Made by a program: the position numbers and the translations under genes. A stretch of 64,000 nucleotides of DNA, taken from positions 62,001 through 126,000 of the forward strand of contig NZ_PZJX01000007.1 of the NCBI RefSeq assembly GCF_003034915.1, in the 5' to 3' direction. The DNA comes from Mesorhizobium helmanticense. Lineage in GTDB: Bacteria; Pseudomonadota; Alphaproteobacteria; Rhizobiales; Rhizobiaceae. Positions 55,518-64,000 of the stretch are shown piece by piece. Within the stretch, counting starts at the first letter, position 1; the number at the start of each line of letters is the position of its first letter. The notes beneath the pieces are model-generated. The model ran no database searches. It was not told the DNA's origin and saw nothing but the letters and a program-made list of their open reading frames with translations.

Positions 55518-56480
55518 ATGCTCGAATGGGCGTCATTGCGCAACAGGCCGGATGTCAGGGAAGCCAATGGTCCCTCCTCGTCCGGCGGAGCATCCGAGAC
55601 GAAGCCTGCCAGGAAAACCGGCATTTCACTGGCATTGGGCGGCGGCTGCGCGCGCGGCTGGGCCCATATCGGCGTGCTGCGTGCGCTCGACGAAGCCGGC
55701 ATCGAAGTGTCGATGATCGCCGGCACGTCGATCGGCGCGCTGGTCGGTGGCTGTTATCTCTCAGGCAAGCTGGGCGAACTGGAAGAATTCGCCAGAAGCC
55801 TGACCAAGCGGCGCATCTTTGGTCTTCTCGACCTCAATCTGCGCGGCAGCGGCCTGTTCGGTGGCATGAAGCTCGATGCAAGGCTGCGCGAGCACATTGC
55901 CGGGGTTCGTTTCGAGGATTTGCCGAAGCCGTTCGTCTGCGTCACCTCGGAGATCCGCACCGGCCATGAAATCTGGCTGTCGAGCGGTTCGCTGACCACA
56001 GCCATGCGCGCCTCCTATGCCTTGCCCGGCGTATTCGAACCGGTCAATTGCAACGGGCGCGTTCTGGTCGACGGCGCACTGGTCAATCCGGTGCCGGTCT
56101 CGGTCTGCCGCGCCTATGAGCAGCCGCTCGTCGTCGCGGTCAACCTTCATTACGATCTGTTCGGTCGCGCCGCCGTCATCAAGCACAGCGCCGGCGAACT
56201 GGTCATCGAAAAGGATGCGCCGAGGGCCGGCCAGGTCGACACCGCATACCAGTCCCGGCTCGGCATCACCGGCGTCATGGTCGAAGCCTTCAACATCATC
56301 CAGGACCGCATTTCGCGCGCGCGGCTTGCCGGCGACCCGCCCGACATGTCGCTGCAACCGAAGCTCAGCCATATCGGCCTGACCGAATTCCATCGCGCCG
56401 ACGAGGCGATCCGCATCGGCTATCAGGCGACGATGAGCCAAATCGAAGAGCTGACCAGGCTGCAGACGGTTCTCGCCTGA
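55518..56480 (+). CDS. patatin-like phospholipase (RssA-like), 320 aa
   Basis: Patatin-family serine hydrolase. The oxyanion loop is GGGCARGWAHIG, the nucleophile is in GTSIGAL (GxSxG), and the catalytic aspartate in VDGALVNPVP (DG[AG]). Probably acts on lipid acyl chains; the substrate is unknown. GTG 55515 directly precedes ATG 55518, which is used because of the AAGGGAG-like site upstream. No signal peptide is present, so it is cytoplasmic or membrane-associated. Confidence 0.9.
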   Translation: MLEWASLRNRPDVREANGPSSSGGASETKPARKTGISLALGGGCARGWAHIGVLRALDEAGIEVSMIAGTSIGALVGGCYLSGKLGELEEFARSLTKRRIFGLLDLNLRGSGLFGGMKLDARLREHIAGVRFEDLPKPFVCVTSEIRTGHEIWLSSGSLTTAMRASYALPGVFEPVNCNGRVLVDGALVNPVPVSVCRAYEQPLVVAVNLHYDLFGRAAVIKHSAGELVIEKDAPRAGQVDTAYQSRLGITGVMVEAFNIIQDRISRARLAGDPPDMSLQPKLSHIGLTEFHRADEAIRIGYQATMSQIEELTRLQTVLA

Positions 56481-56519
56481 GGTGTATCGAGATCGGGTCA
56501 GCCCGAGTCGAAAACGGTG

Positions 56520-56665
56520 GGTTCCGAGAACCGGCCTACGTCAGCCGTAGCCTTCATAGCACGGAAGCCTATGAGGGCTTCGGCCGGCGAAGGTCGGAGC
56601 GGAGCGTACTGTTAGTACGTGACCACCGGAAGCGCAGGAAACTGCCATTTGCAGGCCGGCATCAC
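56520..56665. repeat. structured intergenic element with three hairpins
   Basis: Three small hairpins lie in order between the convergent patatin and recJ genes: CTACG-TCAGC-CGTAG (56536-56550), GAAGCC-(6)-GGCTTC (56564-56581) and CGTACT-GTT-AGTACG (56605-56619). The segment GGAGCGGAGCGTACTGTTAG and its flanks look like a dispersed Mesorhizobium-type repeat. No T-run follows, so it is not a normal terminator. Confidence 0.5.
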
Positions 56666-56683
56666 CTGAATATCGATGCATCC

Positions 56684-58501
56684 TCATGCACGCGCGGCAT
56701 CGACGATGCGGAACTGCACGGTGCGGTTGCCGTTCCAGTGATTGCCCGACAGCGAGCCGGCGACATGCACCGTCTTGCCCCTGTTCTTGAACAGGAATTC
56801 GCCGAGTGCGGTATCGACGGCGCGAAAGGCGATCGCCTGGATGCGGCCGCCGCTTTCCGACTGCAATTCGGCGCGGATGTGATTGGTGCCGACCGCCCGT
56901 GCATCGACCAGCCGGTGGCGCGGCAGCGCAAACACCGGCGCGACATGCCCCGCGCCGTACGGACCCGCCTTCTCCAGCGCATCGAGCAGGTCGAGCGTCG
57001 CGCCCTCGGCGGACATCGCACCGTCGATGGCCAGGCTTTCCTCGCCCTGCAGCCGGAACACGTCCGCCGCCGCGCGTTCCTCGAAGAACGCCCTGAGTAC
57101 GCCGAGTTTCGCCCGCTCAACTGTGATGCCGGCGGCCATGCCATGGCCACCGCCCTTGACGATCAGCCCGGCGTCGGCCGCCTCGCGGACCAACCGTCCC
57201 AGGTCGAAGCCCGACACCGAGCGGCCCGAACCCGTGCCGACGCCATTGGCGTTGAAGGCGATGGCGAAGGCGGGCCGGCGCGCATGGTCCTTTAGCCGTG
57301 AGGCGAGCAGGCCGACGATGCCCGGATGCCAATTGGAGCTGGCGGTGACGACAATGGCCGGGCCATTGCCGCCGGCAAGCTCGGCATCGGCCTCGACGCG
57401 CGCCGCCGCCAGCATCTCCTGCTCCATCAACTGCCGCTCCTGATTGAGCCGGTCGAGCGTCTCGGCGATGGCGCCGGCCTCGACCGGATCGTCGGTCGCC
57501 AGCAGACGGCTGCCGAGTGCTGCATCGCCGATGCGCCCACCGGCATTGATACGCGGACCGATCAGATAGGCCAGGTGGAAGGTGCTGATCGGCTCGCCGA
57601 TGCGCGAGACCCGCGCCAGCGCCGCCAGCCCCTCGTTGCGCTGCTGGCGCGCCATCTGCAGGCCTTTGACCACGAAGGCGCGGTTGACCCCGGTGAGCGG
57701 CACCACATCGCAAACAGTGGCCAGCGCCACGAGATCGAGCAGGGCAAGCAGGTCTGGCGGCGCCGCGTCCGGCAGCAGGCCGCGTAGAACCCTCGCCGTC
57801 TGTACCAGGGTGAGGAAGACGACACCCGCCGCACAGAGATGGCCCTGGCCCGAAAGATCGTCCTCGCGATTGGGATTGACGACCGCATTTGCCGCCGGCA
57901 ATGGCCCGCCGACCTGATGGTGGTCGAGCACCACGACATCGGCGCCGGCCTGCCTCGCCGCATCGATGGAGACGGCGCTGTTGGTGCCGCAATCGACGGT
58001 GACGATCAGCGTCGCGCCGCGCGATACGAGCTCGCGCATGGCTTCCGGATTAGGGCCGTACCCCTCGAAGATGCGGTCCGGTATGTAGATCTCCGACGGC
58101 ACCGAGAAATGCGCGAGGAACCGCTTGAGCAGCGCCGACGAGGCCGCGCCGTCGACATCGTAGTCGCCGAAGATCGCCACCTTCTCCCTGGCCATGATGG
58201 CGCCGGCGATCCGCGCGGCGGCCTTGTCCATGTCGGTCAGCGAAGCCGGGTCCGGCAAAAGGTCGCGGATGGTCGGATCGAGGAACCGCTCAGTCTGCTC
58301 GGCACTCACGCCGCGCCCGGCAAGGACGCGCGCGACAATGTCCGGCACGCCGTGGCCTTGCGCTATGGCGAGCGCGGTCATGTCCTGCCGTTCGGTCAAC
58401 CGGTGCTCCCAGGAGACACCAGTGGCCGACTGCCTGACATCGAGGAAAATACGTCTTTCGCCCGTCACGCGACGCGCCGTCTGCAAATTGTCATTTCTCA
58501 C
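56684..58501 (-). CDS. recJ: single-stranded-DNA-specific exonuclease RecJ, 605 aa
   Basis: 5'-3' single-strand exonuclease of recombinational repair. Motif I is FGDYDVDGAASSALL, motif III VVLDHHQ, and the DHHA1 region contains GRSVSGFDLGRLV and GGGHGMAAGITVE. An OB-fold C-terminus follows. Length 605 is usual. It is the last gene of the alaC-like, hom, glpX, recJ run and begins 45 bases after the glpX stop. Confidence 0.95.
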   Translation of the reverse strand: MRNDNLQTARRVTGERRIFLDVRQSATGVSWEHRLTERQDMTALAIAQGHGVPDIVARVLAGRGVSAEQTERFLDPTIRDLLPDPASLTDMDKAAARIAGAIMAREKVAIFGDYDVDGAASSALLKRFLAHFSVPSEIYIPDRIFEGYGPNPEAMRELVSRGATLIVTVDCGTNSAVSIDAARQAGADVVVLDHHQVGGPLPAANAVVNPNREDDLSGQGHLCAAGVVFLTLVQTARVLRGLLPDAAPPDLLALLDLVALATVCDVVPLTGVNRAFVVKGLQMARQQRNEGLAALARVSRIGEPISTFHLAYLIGPRINAGGRIGDAALGSRLLATDDPVEAGAIAETLDRLNQERQLMEQEMLAAARVEADAELAGGNGPAIVVTASSNWHPGIVGLLASRLKDHARRPAFAIAFNANGVGTGSGRSVSGFDLGRLVREAADAGLIVKGGGHGMAAGITVERAKLGVLRAFFEERAAADVFRLQGEESLAIDGAMSAEGATLDLLDALEKAGPYGAGHVAPVFALPRHRLVDARAVGTNHIRAELQSESGGRIQAIAFRAVDTALGEFLFKNRGKTVHVAGSLSGNHWNGNRTVQFRIVDAARA

Positions 58502-58546
58502 AATATGCGACGGCTCTCACAATATGCGACGGCTAAATCTGGCGAA

Positions 58547-59530
58547 TCAGAACTTTTCCAGATCCTGGTGGCGCGCCTTGATCTCGCGCACGGTGCGCGA
58601 CGACGAGCGCAGCACGATCGTGTGCGTGGTGATGGAATTGCGGCCGAACTTGACGCCGGCCAGCATGTTGCCGTCGGTCACGCCGGTCGCCGCGAACAGC
58701 ACGTCGCCGCGCGCCATGTCCTGCGTGCGGTAGACGCGCTTTGGATCGGAGATGCCCATCTTCGCCGCGCGCGCCACTTTTTCCGGCGTGTCGAGGATCA
58801 GCCTTCCCTGCATCTGGCCGCCGGTGCAGCGCAGAGCAGCAGCCGCCAGCACACCCTCCGGCGCGCCGCCGGTCCCGAGATAGATGTCGATGCCGGTCTC
58901 GTCCGGGTCGGTGGTGTGGATGACGCCGGCGACATCGCCATCGCCGATCAGCCGGATCGCGGCGCCCGTGGCGCGCACTGCCTCGATCAACTTGCCATGG
59001 CGCGGCCGGTCGAGGATGCAAGCGGTGATCTCCGATACCGGCACACCCTTGGCCTTGGCCAGGCTGGCGATGTTTTCGGCCGGCGAGGCGTCGATATCGA
59101 CGACACCGTCAGCGTAGCCCGGGCCGATGGCGATCTTGTCCATGTAGACATCGGGCGCGAACAGCAGGCTGCCCTTTTCCGCGATCGCGATGACGGCCAG
59201 CGCATTGGGCAGGTTCTTGGCGCAGATCGTCGTGCCTTCCAGTGGATCGAGCGCGATATCGACCGCCGGGCCTTTGCCGGAGCCGACTTCCTCGCCGATA
59301 TAGAGCATCGGCGCCTCGTCGCGCTCGCCCTCGCCGATCACCACCGTGCCCTTGATGGCGAGACGGTTGAGCTCCTGGCGCATGGCATCGACCGCGACCT
59401 GGTCGGCGGCCTTTTCGTCGCCGCGTCCGCGCAATCTGGCGGCCGCGACCGCGGCGCGTTCGGTGACACGCACCAGTTCCATGGTGAGTATCCGGTCAAG
59501 ACCGGCGACGATGCTCTGGGCCACATTCAT
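58547..59530 (-). CDS. glpX: fructose-1,6-bisphosphatase class II, 327 aa
   Basis: GlpX-type bisphosphatase of gluconeogenesis. Metal-binding and catalytic segments include VVIGEGERDEAPML, ALDPLEGTTICAKN and YLGTGGAPEGVLAAAAL. Length 327 is typical. ATG 59530 is chosen; the frame extends to 59608 over the orphan terminator. It follows hom by 142 bases, in which an unusual plus-strand terminator sits. Confidence 0.94.
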   Translation of the reverse strand: MNVAQSIVAGLDRILTMELVRVTERAAVAAARLRGRGDEKAADQVAVDAMRQELNRLAIKGTVVIGEGERDEAPMLYIGEEVGSGKGPAVDIALDPLEGTTICAKNLPNALAVIAIAEKGSLLFAPDVYMDKIAIGPGYADGVVDIDASPAENIASLAKAKGVPVSEITACILDRPRHGKLIEAVRATGAAIRLIGDGDVAGVIHTTDPDETGIDIYLGTGGAPEGVLAAAALRCTGGQMQGRLILDTPEKVARAAKMGISDPKRVYRTQDMARGDVLFAATGVTDGNMLAGVKFGRNSITTHTIVLRSSSRTVREIKARHQDLEKF

Positions 59531-59606
59531 CGGTGGAAAATCCTCGTTGGCACATAGCCTCCCGCCAGAAGCGGCGCTCCTTGTGTCAAAGCTCCATGAC
59601 AACAGC

Positions 59607-59628
59607 AAGACCTAGCCGGGTCTTTTTT
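59607..59628 (+). terminator. orphan intrinsic terminator, plus orientation
   Basis: AAGACC (59607-59612) and GGTCTT (59619-59624) form a 6-bp stem with a 6-base loop, followed by TTTT (59625-59628) that extends the T-run begun in the stem. The T-run is on the plus strand, but all nearby genes are on the minus strand, so it terminates no annotated gene. Confidence 0.5.
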
Positions 59629-59672
59629 GAAAAAGCAACGATATCAATCGATTAAAGAAGAAGGGGAGACTT

Positions 59673-60986
59673 CTACCCCGCCCGCTCGATGCGGATCACC
59701 TGCGGCTTGTCATTCAGGTGGCCGTCCTTGGTGATGCCGTCGACGGCCTTGCGCACCGCAGCCTCGGTCGTCTCATGGGTGACGAGGATGACCGTCTTCT
59801 CGGCTTCGGTTTCCGGACCGGCAGCGTGCTGTACGATCGATTCCAGCGAAATGTCGTTGTCGGCCATACGCTTGGCTATCGCGGCGAAGACGCCGATACG
59901 GTCATGCACGGTCAGCCGGATGAAATAGCCGCCGGCATGGCTGCGCATCTGCGCCTTCTTGTAGGGCTTCAACTCCTTCGTCGGCCGGCCGAACACCGGA
60001 CCGTGCTGGAAACCCGGTCGGCTCTTGGCGATGTCGGCAATGTCGCCGACGACAGCCGAGGCGGTGGCATTGCCGCCGGCGCCCGGACCGGAGAGCAGGA
60101 GTTCACCCAGAATATCGGTTTCGATCGCGACGGCATTGGTGACGCCATGCACCTGGGCGATGACCGAGGCCGTCGGCACCATGGTCGGATGCACGCGCTG
60201 TTCGATGCCGCTTTCCGTGCGCTGGGCGACGCCGAGCAACTTTATCCGGTAGCCGAGATCGCCGGCCGCGCGGATGTCGGCCTGGCTGATGTTGGAAATG
60301 CCTTCCATGTAGATGTCGTTGGCGGCGATCCTCGTGCCGAAGGCGAGACTGGTCAGGATCGACAGCTTGTGCGCGGTATCGTGTCCTTCGATGTCGAAGG
60401 TCGGGTCGGCCTCGGCATAACCCAGCCGTTGCGCATCCTTCAGGCAGGCGTCGAACGACAGGCCCTCGGCCTCCATGCGGGTCAGGATATAGTTGCAGGT
60501 GCCGTTGAGGATGCCGAAGACGCGCGTGATCGAATTGCCGGCCATCGCCTCACGCATCGTCTTGATGACCGGAATGCCACCAGCCACCGCCGCCTCGTAG
60601 TTGAGCAGCACGCCTTTCCTCTCGGCGATCTCGGCAAGCTGCACGCCGTGCTTGGCGAGCAGCGCCTTGTTGGCGGTCACCACGTGGCGGCCGGCCTCGA
60701 GCGCCGCTTTCACCGACGATCGCGCAGTTCCCTCGTCGCCCCCGATCAACTCGACGAAGACATCGATATCGGCGGTCTGCGCCATCTTCGTCGCGTCGTC
60801 GAACCATTTGGCCGCGCCGAGATCGACGCCGCGGTCACGCTTTGGATCGCGGGCCGAAACCGCCGACACGACGATGTCGCGTCCGCACTGGCGCGTCAGT
60901 TCCGCCGCCTTGTCGCGCAGCACGCGCGCCACCGACGCGCCGACGGTGCCGAGACCGGCAATTCCAACACGCAACGCTTCAGCCAT
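59673..60986 (-). CDS. hom: homoserine dehydrogenase, 437 aa
   Basis: NAD(P)-dependent reduction of aspartate semialdehyde to homoserine, toward threonine and methionine. A Rossmann fold (AGLGTVGASVARVL), the catalytic region GILNGTCNYILTRM and ATANKALLAKHG-like segments are followed by a C-terminal ACT domain (TVHDRIGVFAAIAKRMADND), which implies feedback by an amino acid, probably threonine. It starts 46 bases after the aminotransferase stop. Confidence 0.95.
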   Translation of the reverse strand: MAEALRVGIAGLGTVGASVARVLRDKAAELTRQCGRDIVVSAVSARDPKRDRGVDLGAAKWFDDATKMAQTADIDVFVELIGGDEGTARSSVKAALEAGRHVVTANKALLAKHGVQLAEIAERKGVLLNYEAAVAGGIPVIKTMREAMAGNSITRVFGILNGTCNYILTRMEAEGLSFDACLKDAQRLGYAEADPTFDIEGHDTAHKLSILTSLAFGTRIAANDIYMEGISNISQADIRAAGDLGYRIKLLGVAQRTESGIEQRVHPTMVPTASVIAQVHGVTNAVAIETDILGELLLSGPGAGGNATASAVVGDIADIAKSRPGFQHGPVFGRPTKELKPYKKAQMRSHAGGYFIRLTVHDRIGVFAAIAKRMADNDISLESIVQHAAGPETEAEKTVILVTHETTEAAVRKAVDGITKDGHLNDKPQVIRIERAG

Positions 60987-61032
60987 GTCCGGCGACGCCC
61001 CTCAAGATTCGGTTCGATGATGTCAGGCAAAC

Positions 61033-62250
61033 TCAGCGATGCGCGGCGAGCGGCACCACATTGTTCGGCTGCTTGGCGCTGGATGCCAGGAAGCGCTTGA
61101 TGTTGCGCGCCGCCTGGCGGATCCGGTGCTCGTTCTCGACCAGCGCGATGCGCACATGATCGTCGCCATGCTCGCCGAAGCCGACACCTGGCGCCACCGC
61201 CACATCGGCGTGTTCGATCAGAAGCTTGGAGAATTCAAGCGAGCCAAGATGACGAAACGGTTCCGGTATCGGCGCCCAGGCGAACATCGACGCCGCCGGT
61301 GCCGGAATGGTCCAGCCGGCACGGCTGAAGGCGTCGACCATGACGTCGCGGCGCTTGTGGTAGATTTCGCGCACCTCGGCGATGTCGGCGCCGTCGCCGT
61401 TCAGCGCGTGTGCTGCGGCCACCTGGATCGGTGTGAAGGCACCGTAGTCGAGATAGGATTTTACACGTGTCAGCGCCGAGATCAGCCGTTCGTTGCCGAC
61501 CGCGAACCCCATGCGCCAGCCGGGCATGGAAAAGGTCTTCGACATCGAGGTGAACTCGACCGCCACCTCGATCGCGCCCGGCACCTGCAGTACCGAGGGC
61601 GGTGGATTGCCGTCAAAATAGATTTCCGAATAGGCAAGGTCCGACAGGATGATGATGTCGTTCTTCCTGGCGAAGGCGACGACGTCCTTGTAGAAATCGA
61701 GCGAGGCGACCAGCGCTGTCGGGTTCGACGGATAATTGAGGATCAGCGCCAGCGGCTTCGGGATCGAATGGCGTATGCCGCGTTCGAGCGCCGGAATGAA
61801 GCCGTCATCCGGCTCGACCTGCAGCGAGCGGATGACGCCGCCCGACATGATGAAGCCGAAAGCGTGGATCGGATAGGTCGGATTGGGGCACAGGATCACG
61901 TCGCCGGGAGCGGTGATCGCCTGCGCCATATTGGCGAAGCCTTCCTTCGAGCCCAGCGTCGCCACCACTTGCGTGTCCGGGTCGAGCTTCACGCCGAAAC
62001 GGCGGGCATAGTAATTGGCCTGGGCGCGACGCAGGCCCGGAATGCCGCGCGACGACGAATATCGATGCGTGCGCGGGTCGCGCACGACCTCGCACAATTT
62101 GTCGACGATGGCCTTGGGCGTCGGCAGATCCGGATTGCCCATGCCAAGGTCGATGATGTCGGCGCCGCGCGAGCGGGCGCTGGCCTTCAGCCGGTTGACC
62201 TGCTCGAAAACATAAGGCGGAAGCCGGCGAACCTTGTGAAATTCTTCCAT
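61033..62250 (-). CDS. alaC: AlaC/YfdZ-like class I aminotransferase, 405 aa
   Basis: PLP aminotransferase strongly resembling glutamate-pyruvate aminotransferase AlaC (YfdZ). Shared segments include RLPPYVFEQVNRLKASARSR, RGADIIDLGMGNPD, YSSSRGIPGLRRA and the PLP lysine in FTSMSKTFSMPGWRMGF. Related enzymes have other names in rhizobia, so the exact substrate is tentative. ATG 62250 is used; 62265 is a TTG. It heads a run through hom, glpX and recJ. Confidence 0.85.
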   Translation of the reverse strand: MEEFHKVRRLPPYVFEQVNRLKASARSRGADIIDLGMGNPDLPTPKAIVDKLCEVVRDPRTHRYSSSRGIPGLRRAQANYYARRFGVKLDPDTQVVATLGSKEGFANMAQAITAPGDVILCPNPTYPIHAFGFIMSGGVIRSLQVEPDDGFIPALERGIRHSIPKPLALILNYPSNPTALVASLDFYKDVVAFARKNDIIILSDLAYSEIYFDGNPPPSVLQVPGAIEVAVEFTSMSKTFSMPGWRMGFAVGNERLISALTRVKSYLDYGAFTPIQVAAAHALNGDGADIAEVREIYHKRRDVMVDAFSRAGWTIPAPAASMFAWAPIPEPFRHLGSLEFSKLLIEHADVAVAPGVGFGEHGDDHVRIALVENEHRIRQAARNIKRFLASSAKQPNNVVPLAAHR

Positions 62251-62299
62251 GGCAGTTCCAGACAATTGGCAAGACGGTTTTCGGTCGCGCGATATAGGC

Positions 62300-62692
62300 T
62301 TATTTGCAGTCAGGGTCGAGAGCGGGATCGCATTTGGCTCCGATCTGCTTCAGCGTATCGGGCCCATGCTGCTTTGCCAGCGCGTTCAGCGTCGCCGGAT
62401 TCGTCACCTTGACCGTGCCACCCTTCGAGCCCTGCCCCTGCTCGTCAGCCTTCAACTGGGCGAGCTTGGCATTCTTGTCCGCTTCGGTGAATTGCTCGGC
62501 CGCCACTTGCGGCGGAACGTTGAGGTTAGGATAGGTGCCGGTGTCCTTCGGCCCTTCGGCGGTCGCAACCGGCGTGGCGCCGTCGATATTGGTGCTCGAA
62601 CAGCCTGCGATCGCCAGCAAGACGACCGCTACGCCCGTGCGGCAAAAACGACCGGTGCCGGAAAAAACAGTTTCGCCAATATTAATTGTCAT
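62300..62692 (-). CDS. small lipoprotein, 130 aa
   Basis: Predicted lipoprotein: basic N-terminus, hydrophobic core and lipobox LLAIAGC. The mature part is small and Gln/Lys/Asp-rich (NVPPQVAAEQFTEADKNAKL and AQLKADEQGQG) and ends CDPALDPDCK. Function is unknown. ATG 62692 with AAGGAA 6 bases upstream is preferred over the longer frame. It is divergent from phaC. Confidence 0.75.
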   Translation of the reverse strand: MTINIGETVFSGTGRFCRTGVAVVLLAIAGCSSTNIDGATPVATAEGPKDTGTYPNLNVPPQVAAEQFTEADKNAKLAQLKADEQGQGSKGGTVKVTNPATLNALAKQHGPDTLKQIGAKCDPALDPDCK

Positions 62693-62723
62693 ATTGTTTC
62701 CTTGGCATCCGGGGTAGAGCGCG

Positions 62724-62752
62724 TTGGACCCTGGCGGATGTCCCATGATAAT
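62724..62752 (+). promoter_or_regulatory. candidate phaC promoter
   Basis: TTGGAC (62724-62729) and GATAAT (62747-62752) are spaced 17 bases, placing a likely transcription start about 30 bases before the phaC ATG. The -10 is strong; the -35 is only partial. Confidence 0.5.
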
Positions 62753-62789
62753 ATGTCAAGAAAACGCTTCGGGAGGAACCCCGCGCACC

Positions 62790-64000
62790 ATGTCCAAAAC
62801 ACCCGATTCGGGCAAAGCGGAAGATGACGAGCCTTCGACCGTTGAGCAATATCTGGTGAAGGACCCGGAACGCTTCGCCTTGAACATGGCGCGCATGATC
62901 GAGCAAGCCGGCAAGGCAGCCGCTGCCTGGGCCGAGCCGCGCGAAAAGGGCGATGTGCGCGATCATGTCGCCGAGCCGGTCGTCGACATGGTGAAAACCT
63001 TCTCCAAGCTCAGCGAATACTGGCTTTCCGACCCGCAGCGGGCGCTCGAAGCGCAGACGCGGCTGTTTTCCGGCTACATGACCGTCTGGGCCAATGCCAT
63101 CCAGCGCATCAGCGCCGACGGCCAGGATACCGACGACGCGGTCAAGCCCGAGCGTGGCGACAAGCGTTTCCAGGATCCGGAGTGGGGCCGCAACGCTTTC
63201 TTCGATTTTTTGAAGCAGGCCTATCTCGTCACCTCGCGCTGGGCGGCCGAACTGGTCGATCACGCCGATGGCCTGGACGAGCACACCCGCCACAAGGCCG
63301 GCTTCTACGTCAAGCAGGTGTCCAACGCCATCTCGCCATCGAATTTCATCCTGACCAATCCGGAACTGTTTCGCGAGACCATCGCCTCGAACGGTGAAAA
63401 CCTGGTGCGAGGCATGAAGATGCTGGCCGAGGACATCGCCGCCGGCAAGGGCGACCTGAAACTGAGGCAGGCCGACTACTCGCCCTTCGAGATCGGCAAG
63501 AACCTCGCCACCACACCCGGCAAGGTGGTGGGCCGCAGCGATGTCGCCGAAATCCTGCAATACGATCCGGCGACCGAGACCGTGTTCAAGCGGCCGCTGC
63601 TGATCTGCCCGCCATGGATCAACAAATTCTACATTCTCGATCTCAACCCGCAAAAGTCCTTCATCCGCTGGGCGGTCGAGCAGGGCCACACCGTCTTCGT
63701 CATCTCCTGGATCAACCCGGACGAGCGCCACGGCACCAAGAGCTGGGAAGCCTATATCAGGGAAGGCCTGCAATACGGCCTCGACACCATCGAGAAGGCC
63801 ACCGGCGAGAGAGAGGTCAACGCCATCGGCTATTGCGTCGGCGGCACGCTTTTGGCGGCAGCGCTTGCGCTGATGGCGCAGGAAGGCGACGACCGCATCA
63901 AATCGGCCACCTTCTTCACCACGCAGGTCGACTTCACCCATGCCGGCGACCTGAAAGTGTTCGTCGACGAAGAGCAGGTCGCGGCTGTCGAGAAATCGAT
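62790..64000 (+). CDS. phaC: poly-3-hydroxyalkanoate synthase class I, N-terminal part
   Basis: Polyester synthase joining (R)-hydroxyacyl-CoA into polyhydroxybutyrate granules. The alpha/beta-hydrolase core is in frame, with the nucleophile C349 in GYCVGGT (lipase box with Cys), DPATETVFKRPLLICPPWIN and NPDERHGTKSWEAY. It runs off the right edge with no stop (about 403 residues visible of about 600). ATG 62790 has GGGAGG 13 bases upstream, somewhat distant. Confidence 0.95.
   Translation, partial: MSKTPDSGKAEDDEPSTVEQYLVKDPERFALNMARMIEQAGKAAAAWAEPREKGDVRDHVAEPVVDMVKTFSKLSEYWLSDPQRALEAQTRLFSGYMTVWANAIQRISADGQDTDDAVKPERGDKRFQDPEWGRNAFFDFLKQAYLVTSRWAAELVDHADGLDEHTRHKAGFYVKQVSNAISPSNFILTNPELFRETIASNGENLVRGMKMLAEDIAAGKGDLKLRQADYSPFEIGKNLATTPGKVVGRSDVAEILQYDPATETVFKRPLLICPPWINKFYILDLNPQKSFIRWAVEQGHTVFVISWINPDERHGTKSWEAYIREGLQYGLDTIEKATGEREVNAIGYCVGGTLLAAALALMAQEGDDRIKSATFFTTQVDFTHAGDLKVFVDEEQVAAVEKS

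Noticed and set aside
1..64000. CRISPR array, tRNA genes or prophage
   Set aside because: I saw no regularly spaced direct repeats, no tRNA-like TTCGA loop with cloverleaf arms and no phage structural genes; weak signals could be missed by eye.

Overview
The window is about 64 kb of GC-rich chromosome from an alphaproteobacterium of the Rhizobiales, most likely Mesorhizobium or a close relative. The evidence is a PleD-DivK pair, GTTC-N7-GTTC type LexA boxes, a PhaC class I synthase, a tandem glycine riboswitch ahead of gcvTHP, RIME-like palindromes, and an intergenic repeat (33746-33871) that I remember as common in Mesorhizobium. The genus is inferred from recalled family and repeat patterns, not from a database search. 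Most of the window is housekeeping sequence. I found no rRNA, tRNA, CRISPR array, insertion sequence or prophage.

Layout. 0-3.3 kb: DUF983 protein (open at the left edge), NUDIX hydrolase, MFS transporter, a NIF3-like domain protein and rpmG. 3.4-9.7 kb, minus strand: an operon of FadR-type GntR regulator, trans-sulfuration-family PLP enzyme, and a CUT1 ABC importer (binding protein, two permeases, ATPase), with a RIME-like palindrome between the binding-protein and permease genes. From memory of rhizobial gene order, rpmG usually lies close to pleD-divK, so this operon looks like an accessory insertion. 10.2-12.5 kb: pleD, divK and a DUF3572 gene. 12.5-20.2 kb: a mixed stretch with a HAD-like protein, two secreted proteins, GNAT, SOS-controlled dinB, a DMT transporter, a potassium-channel protein with a zinc ribbon and an O-methyltransferase. 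20.3-26.0 kb: replicative dnaE and a biotin-dependent carboxylase alpha subunit.

26.2-28.0 kb: glutathione-dependent formaldehyde oxidation (adhC, gfa). 28-33.6 kb: DUF188, DUF1345, a cytochrome b plus Tat-exported molybdopterin oxidoreductase pair, a DUF3011 protein, an orphan amino-acid binding protein and an unknown protein with internal repeats. 33.7-38.5 kb: intergenic repeat, tandem glycine riboswitch and gcvT-gcvH-gcvP. 38.7-42.9 kb: parE, with a LexA-box match upstream, and a FUSC exporter. 42.9-48.8 kb: DUF2336, a MaoC/CitE pair, a nitroreductase/flavin reductase pair, a secreted repeat protein and an acyltransferase. 48.9-52.4 kb: thrS, class D beta-lactamase and yidD. 52.4-56.5 kb: LysR with a divergent small ORF, a SufU/IscU-like scaffold, folE-hisI and a patatin-like protein. 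56.7-62.3 kb, minus strand: the co-oriented run alaC-like, hom, glpX, recJ. 62.3-64 kb: a small lipoprotein and, divergently, phaC, which runs off the right edge.

Functional themes are one-carbon and amino-acid metabolism (gcv, adhC/gfa, folE, hom, alaC-like), DNA replication and repair (dnaE, parE, dinB, recJ, two LexA boxes), cell-cycle signalling (PleD/DivK) and carbon storage (phaC). The points most worth follow-up are the regulator-PLP enzyme-ABC operon, the parE LexA box, the LysR/small-ORF locus, the repeat protein at 32631-33629, the structured intergenic elements and an orphan plus-strand terminator between hom and glpX. Nothing in the window clearly forms an undescribed defence or mobile system.
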